NCBI GenBank assembly: GCA_007117945.1 | Contig: SKTN01000422.1 | Span: 1 to 9,600 of the forward strand | Direction: 5' to 3' | Origin: Nitriliruptoraceae bacterium | GTDB lineage: Bacteria > Actinomycetota > Nitriliruptoria > Nitriliruptorales > Nitriliruptoraceae | DNA length: 9,600 nucleotides | Shown: in pieces, positions 7,029-9,600 of the stretch | Numbering within the stretch: position 1 is the stretch's first letter | Layout of the letters: each line of letters starts with the position of its first letter | Notes under the pieces: generated by a model | Seen by the model: only the letters and a program-made list of their open reading frames with translations | Database searches by the model: none | What the model was told of the DNA's origin: nothing | Made by a program: the position numbers and the translations under genes

Positions 7029-7063
7029 CCCCGCTTCGCGGGGGGTCGGCCGGCTTCTCCGGC
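7029..7063 (-). promoter_or_regulatory. Tandem stem-loops between regulator and binding-protein genes
   Basis: Two short GC-rich hairpins sit in the leader of the binding-protein gene. CCCCGC (7029-7034) pairs with GCGGGG (7038-7043) around three bases; on the transcribed strand this contains GCGAAGC, a known exceptionally stable mini-hairpin. GCCGG (7049-7053) pairs with CCGGC (7059-7063) around CTTCT. The downstream hairpin ends right at the purine-rich ribosome-binding region and leaves GGGAGG (7022-7017) unpaired. No U-tract is seen. A likely role is protecting or insulating the binding-protein message from the regulator message. Confidence 0.55.
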
Positions 7064-7088
7064 GTGTCGGTACCTATGGGCGTCGCGG

Positions 7089-8291
7089 TCATCCGCTGAC
7101 GCGGGTGTGCACGTCCAGGGCCCGCTGCACGAGCTGGCCCACGGCAGCAGGTGCGAGCAGCCGCTCGACCACCATCTCACCTGCTCCGCGGATGCCAGCT
7201 CGGTCACCGAGCCGTGGCGCGACGATCTGGAGGTGTCGTGTCGCGAGCGGCAGGGATCGCTGGTAGACGACCTCACGGACGCCTGCCAGGAGCTGCTCCC
7301 GCGCGTACGAGACGTCCCCGGCGATGACGATCACCGAGGGGTTGAACAGGTTCACGGCCGTGGCCACCACCTGGCCGAGGATCTGACCGGCCTCACGCAC
7401 GGCGCGGGTGGCCGTGCTGTCCCCCTCGTCCACGAGCCGGACCACGGCCCGGGCGTCCGGGGTGTCGTGGCCCTGCGCCCGCAGGCGGTCCGCGATGGCC
7501 TGGCCCCCGGCCACCGCCTCGACGCAGCCGGTGTTCCCGCAGGTGCACACGGTGTCGTCGTGACCCTGGACGCGGACGTGACCGAGATCCCCGGCCGCTC
7601 CCTGCGCGCCGCGGTGGATCCGTCCGGAGGCGACGATGCCGCACCCGATACCGGTGCCCACCTTGATGAGCAGGAGGTCATCGACCTCCGACACCCAGTG
7701 GTCGTGGTACTCCCCGAGGGCCATGATGTTGACGTCGTTGTCCACCAGGACGGGGACGTCGAGGTCCTGGAAGTGCTGCGCGATGGGGTAGCCGTCCCAG
7801 CCCGGCATGATCGGTGGCGAGACCGCCCGTCCCGCGGAGTGCTCCACGGGCCCCGGCACGCCGATGCCGATCCCCCACACGGGTCGGGAGGGGCCCAGTT
7901 CGGCCAACAGGGCGTCGAACTGGTCCCGGACCCACCGCAGCACCTCCCTCGGACCCGCATCGATGCGGACATCGCCCGGTTGCTCGGCGAGGACCGTGCC
8001 CATCAGGTCCGTCACCGCGACGCGCGCGTGGGTCGCACCGAGGTCGGCGACGAGGACGCGGGCGGCGTCGGCGTTGAACGCCAGGCGGTTGGCCGGGCGA
8101 CCGCCGGTGGAGGCCACCTGGCCGACCTCGGTCAGCAGCCCGGCCGCCAGGAGCCCATCCACGCGCTGGGTGACCATGGAGCGGGAGATCCCCGCCTGGG
8201 CGACCAGCTCGGGACGTGTACGCGCCACACCGTCACGGACCAACTGCAGGAGCTGCCCTGCGGAGCCGGCGACGGCGACGACGTTGTCCAT
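7089..8291 (-). CDS. ROK-family transcriptional repressor (NagC/XylR type)
   Basis: A 400-residue cytoplasmic regulator. Residues about 10-70 form a winged helix-turn-helix (RTRPELVAQAGISRSMVTQR followed by the family wing STGGRPANRL). Residues 78-400 are a ROK sugar-binding domain with DLGATH (83-88), VDNDVN (183-188) and GTGIGCG (212-218). The zinc block is complete: GH at 237-238, Cys249, CxCG, Cys251, Cys256 and Glu258. It should repress the operon until a sugar or sugar phosphate binds. ATG at 8291 is chosen because a promoter -10 element ends 7 bases upstream, which predicts a leaderless message, and no Shine-Dalgarno sequence is present; TTG at 8312 is the alternative. It is the first gene of the operon and so is probably autoregulated. 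Its stop is 77 bases before the binding-protein start. Confidence 0.92.
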   Translation of the reverse strand: MDNVVAVAGSAGQLLQLVRDGVARTRPELVAQAGISRSMVTQRVDGLLAAGLLTEVGQVASTGGRPANRLAFNADAARVLVADLGATHARVAVTDLMGTVLAEQPGDVRIDAGPREVLRWVRDQFDALLAELGPSRPVWGIGIGVPGPVEHSAGRAVSPPIMPGWDGYPIAQHFQDLDVPVLVDNDVNIMALGEYHDHWVSEVDDLLLIKVGTGIGCGIVASGRIHRGAQGAAGDLGHVRVQGHDDTVCTCGNTGCVEAVAGGQAIADRLRAQGHDTPDARAVVRLVDEGDSTATRAVREAGQILGQVVATAVNLFNPSVIVIAGDVSYAREQLLAGVREVVYQRSLPLATRHLQIVAPRLGDRAGIRGAGEMVVERLLAPAAVGQLVQRALDVHTRVSG

Positions 8292-8298
8292 ACTTCGG

Positions 8299-8328
8299 AC
8301 ACTAACATGCAATGCTTTTGTTGGTCAA
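8299..8328 (-). promoter_or_regulatory. Candidate promoter of the sugar operon, leaderless
   Basis: On the minus strand TTGACC (8328-8323) is followed after 18 bases by TAGTGT (8304-8299), matching the actinobacterial TAnnnT -10 form. The -10 ends 7 bases before ATG 8291, so transcription would start at or next to the start codon. No ribosome-binding site is present there, which is consistent. This is inferred from sequence only. Confidence 0.5.
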
Positions 8329-8330
8329 CA
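8319..8330 (-). promoter_or_regulatory. Candidate ROK repressor operator overlapping the -35
   Basis: TGTTG-AC-CAACA is a 12-base palindrome (5-base arms, 2-base centre) that covers the -35 hexamer. Its position would let a dimeric repressor block RNA polymerase, and the ROK regulator encoded directly downstream is the obvious candidate. No second copy was seen elsewhere in the window. Confidence 0.4.
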
Positions 8331-8333
8331 GCA

Positions 8334-8349
8334 GAAGTCGGCGGACTTC
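8334..8349. repeat. Inverted repeat upstream of the regulator promoter
   Basis: GAAGTC (8334-8339) and GACTTC (8344-8349) form perfect 6-base arms around GGCG, four bases beyond the operator candidate. It may be a second protein-binding site or a small stem at the end of the upstream transcript. The function is unknown. Confidence 0.3.
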
Positions 8350-8420
8350 GTGTTCCAGCGCGGGAGGGAAACCCCGTTGCCCTGGTGGATGTTGCCACGC
8401 GCTGCCCGCCGTCAGGTGCG

Positions 8421-8472
8421 GTGGCCACCGTCCCTGGCCACGGCATCCGGGCAGGACCGCGTCCCCGCGGTC
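8421..8472 (-). terminator. Two GC-rich stem-loops after the DUF2804 gene, candidate terminator
   Basis: The first hairpin begins two bases after the stop codon: GACCGCG (8455-8461) pairs with CGCGGTC (8466-8472) around TCCC. The second follows: GTGGCCA (8421-8427) pairs with TGGCCAC (8435-8441) around seven bases. Neither has a U-tract, as is common for high-GC actinobacterial ends. They separate the DUF2804 unit from the sugar-operon promoter 100 bases further on. The rest of the gap 8292-8473 holds only the promoter, operator and inverted repeat listed separately. Confidence 0.45.
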
Positions 8473-8473
8473 G

Positions 8474-9490
8474 TCACCACACCGCGAGGTGGTCCTCGGC
8501 GACACCGAACAGCTCCACCGCAGCCGGTGTGCCCGCGGGACCGGGCACGGTCCCCCGCCACTGGCCGATGGGCTGGGTGTAGTCGCTGACGATCGGCCCG
8601 AGCTCCTCGCGCCGGCTCCGCTCGCCCGTGGGCACCAGGTCCAGTCGGGTGCCGGGACCGCGCACCTGCCAGGCGCCACCCGTCGCGTCCGCATCGACCG
8701 GTGCGAGGCGGTGGAGGTCGAGGGGCTGTGGCAGGCCGTCGGCCCACAGCAGGTCCTCGCCCTGGGCGGCGCCGTTCATCCCCGTGGAGGCGTTCAGCCC
8801 GATACGCCTCCCCCCTTTGTCGGGGCCCGCCCCCGCTGCCCACCGCCAGGTGGTGCGCCGGTCCTGGCGTCCGCTGGTCCAGTCCCGCCAGCCGTGCGCG
8901 TCGGCCACAGCGACCTGCGCACCGCTCAGGGTCAGTTCCAGCGCCGCACCCGTGCCCGCCGCCTTCTCCGTGACGTTCCAGCCGCCACCTGGGGTGGGGG
9001 TCGCCAGCACCACCGGCAGCACGTCACTGGTGGTCCGGGTACGCAGCGCCAGCGCGCCCTGGGCGGTGGGGACCTCCACCTCGATGCTGCCGTCGACGGT
9101 GAGGCCGAGGTGCGCGGTGCGGGTGTCGAAACGGGCGCCACCCGGCGGGGTCCGGCCGACGGTGCGGCCGGGCGCGCGGGTGGAGCGGGCGTCGAAGGTG
9201 GCGGTCGTCGTGCCGATGGTCGCGTAGGCGAAGGCCACGAGCACGGGACCCATCGCGACCACGGCGGCACCGGCCACCACGGTCCGGCCATCGGCGGTCC
9301 TGCCCCCCGTGGCGGCGTACAGCCACCGGCGCGCGCGGCCGCGACGCGGCCCGAGGCGCAGGGGATCGTGGTGCAGCCGTCCGGTCACCCGACCGAAGCG
9401 CAAGCCCCCCCCGGGCGCGGCGATCGCGGCGCTGTGGTCGGGCAGCGGGGACGGCTGCGGGGACAGCTGCGGGGACGGCGGCGACGGCAC
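8474..9490 (-). CDS. DUF2804-family protein
   Basis: A 338-residue protein of the uncharacterised DUF2804 type, whose members are predicted to be beta-rich and lipocalin-like. Features that match my memory of the family are the early strand region RRWLYAATGG (54-63), the alternating hydrophobic strands 70-92, WRDWTSGRQDRRTTWRWAAG (201-220) and the following GLNASTGMN...DLLWADG segment (231-252). The C-terminus ends in SDYTQPIGQWRG and VELFGVAEDH. Residues 1-18 are a Pro/Ser/Gln tail encoded by tandem repeats. The hydrophobic stretch 70-92 reads as beta strands rather than a membrane helix, and there is no signal peptide. GTG at 9490 has GAGGAG (9505-9500) 9 bases upstream. It follows the upstream gene by 27 bases, so they likely share a transcript. 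No biochemical function can be assigned, and no link to the sugar operon is shown. Confidence 0.75.
   Translation of the reverse strand: MPSPPSPQLSPQPSPLPDHSAAIAAPGGGLRFGRVTGRLHHDPLRLGPRRGRARRWLYAATGGRTADGRTVVAGAAVVAMGPVLVAFAYATIGTTTATFDARSTRAPGRTVGRTPPGGARFDTRTAHLGLTVDGSIEVEVPTAQGALALRTRTTSDVLPVVLATPTPGGGWNVTEKAAGTGAALELTLSGAQVAVADAHGWRDWTSGRQDRRTTWRWAAGAGPDKGGRRIGLNASTGMNGAAQGEDLLWADGLPQPLDLHRLAPVDADATGGAWQVRGPGTRLDLVPTGERSRREELGPIVSDYTQPIGQWRGTVPGPAGTPAAVELFGVAEDHLAVW
9445..9480 (-). repeat. Three tandem 12-base repeats in the DUF2804 N-terminus
   Basis: The plus-strand units GCGGGGACGGCT, GCGGGGACAGCT and GCGGGGACGGCG lie head to tail and differ at one or two positions. They encode most of the Pro/Ser/Gln-rich leader of the protein, and the unit length preserves the reading frame. 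Confidence 0.75.
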
Positions 9491-9517
9491 GGGAGCGGGC
9501 TCCTCACACGGGGGGCG

Positions 9518-9600
9518 TCAGAACAGCCGGGGGTGGAGCTCGTCCTCCCCGCGCAGGGCGGCGAGGTCCACCTCGACCCACCGGATGCCGCGGGACTCGG
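9518..9600 (-). CDS. C-terminal end of an unrecognised protein (5' part outside window)
   Basis: Only the last 26 codons before TGA (9520-9518) are visible, starting ESRGIRWVEVDLAAL and ending ELHPRLF. The GC-rich third positions and the tight 27-base spacing to the next gene support a real coding end. The fragment is too short to assign to a family. It is probably co-transcribed with the DUF2804 gene. Confidence 0.6.
   Translation of the reverse strand, partial: ESRGIRWVEVDLAALRGEDELHPRLF

Noticed and set aside
7012..7092. In-frame ATG at 7092 as an earlier start for the binding protein, overlapping the regulator stop as ATGA
   Set aside because: It would place 27 charged, Pro-rich residues before a classic lipoprotein signal peptide and would translate through both hairpins. 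ATG 7011 has a good Shine-Dalgarno sequence.
5752..7266. Plus-strand open frame of 504 codons opposite the binding protein
   Set aside because: Its Val/Leu/Gly and Glu/Pro runs are mirror images of the acidic linker and signal-peptide repeats of the real gene on the minus strand.
8292..8312. TTG at 8312 as the regulator start
   Set aside because: It is a rare start, has no ribosome-binding site, and lies upstream of the inferred transcription start. It remains possible if the promoter call is wrong.
6834..8582. Plus-strand open frame of 582 codons opposite the ROK regulator
   Set aside because: It crosses the operon promoter and two real genes and is antisense to a complete ROK domain with HTH and zinc motifs. 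It has no family features.
9210..9280. Possible transmembrane helix in the DUF2804 protein (residues 70-92)
   Set aside because: The segment alternates small and branched residues with Gly and Pro, as in beta strands, and no signal peptide or positive anchor accompanies it.
1..9600. tRNA, rRNA, CRISPR array, transposase, attachment site or replication origin
   Set aside because: I looked for spaced direct repeats, cloverleaf-like segments, transposase motifs and terminal inverted repeats and saw none. The repeats present are short and lie inside genes or at operon junctions.

Overview
This window comes from a high-GC bacterium, most likely an actinomycete-grade organism (Actinomycetota). The base composition is visibly GC-rich throughout, GTG starts are frequent, third codon positions are almost always G or C, and one promoter looks leaderless. 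The strongly acidic Asp/Glu linker behind the lipobox of the binding protein resembles secreted proteins of salt-adapted, deep-branching actinobacteria, but I cannot name a genus.

Every supported gene lies on the minus strand, so transcription runs from right to left. The right edge (9518-9600) holds the last codons of an unrecognised gene. A DUF2804-type gene (8474-9490) follows and is closed by two GC-rich stem-loops. A 182-base gap then carries a likely leaderless promoter and a palindromic operator candidate.

A seven-gene sugar operon starts there: ROK-family repressor (8291-7089), lipoprotein solute-binding protein (7011-5878), double-NBD sugar ABC ATPase (5758-4235), two different permeases (4238-3243 and 3246-2257), a long Gfo/Idh/MocA dehydrogenase (2232-973), and a ROK-fold sugar kinase (899 to beyond position 1).

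The genes read as one uptake-and-catabolism unit. The repressor senses a sugar or its phosphate. The lipoprotein captures the sugar outside the membrane. The ATPase drives a heteromeric permease pair. The dehydrogenase and the kinase then process the sugar in the cytoplasm. The substrate cannot be read from the sequence.

The two ATPase/permease junctions are 4-base ATGA overlaps. The permease-2/dehydrogenase junction is 24 bases with no hairpin. The three wider junctions (repressor/binding protein, binding protein/ATPase, dehydrogenase/kinase) each contain a GC-rich stem-loop without a U-tract. This suggests that the levels of the different modules are set after transcription. Other unusual points are a kinase that lacks the ROK zinc site, a six-fold hexamer repeat encoding the signal-peptide core, and atypical residues next to both Walker B motifs of the ATPase. 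I found no RNA gene, CRISPR array, insertion sequence or attachment site.
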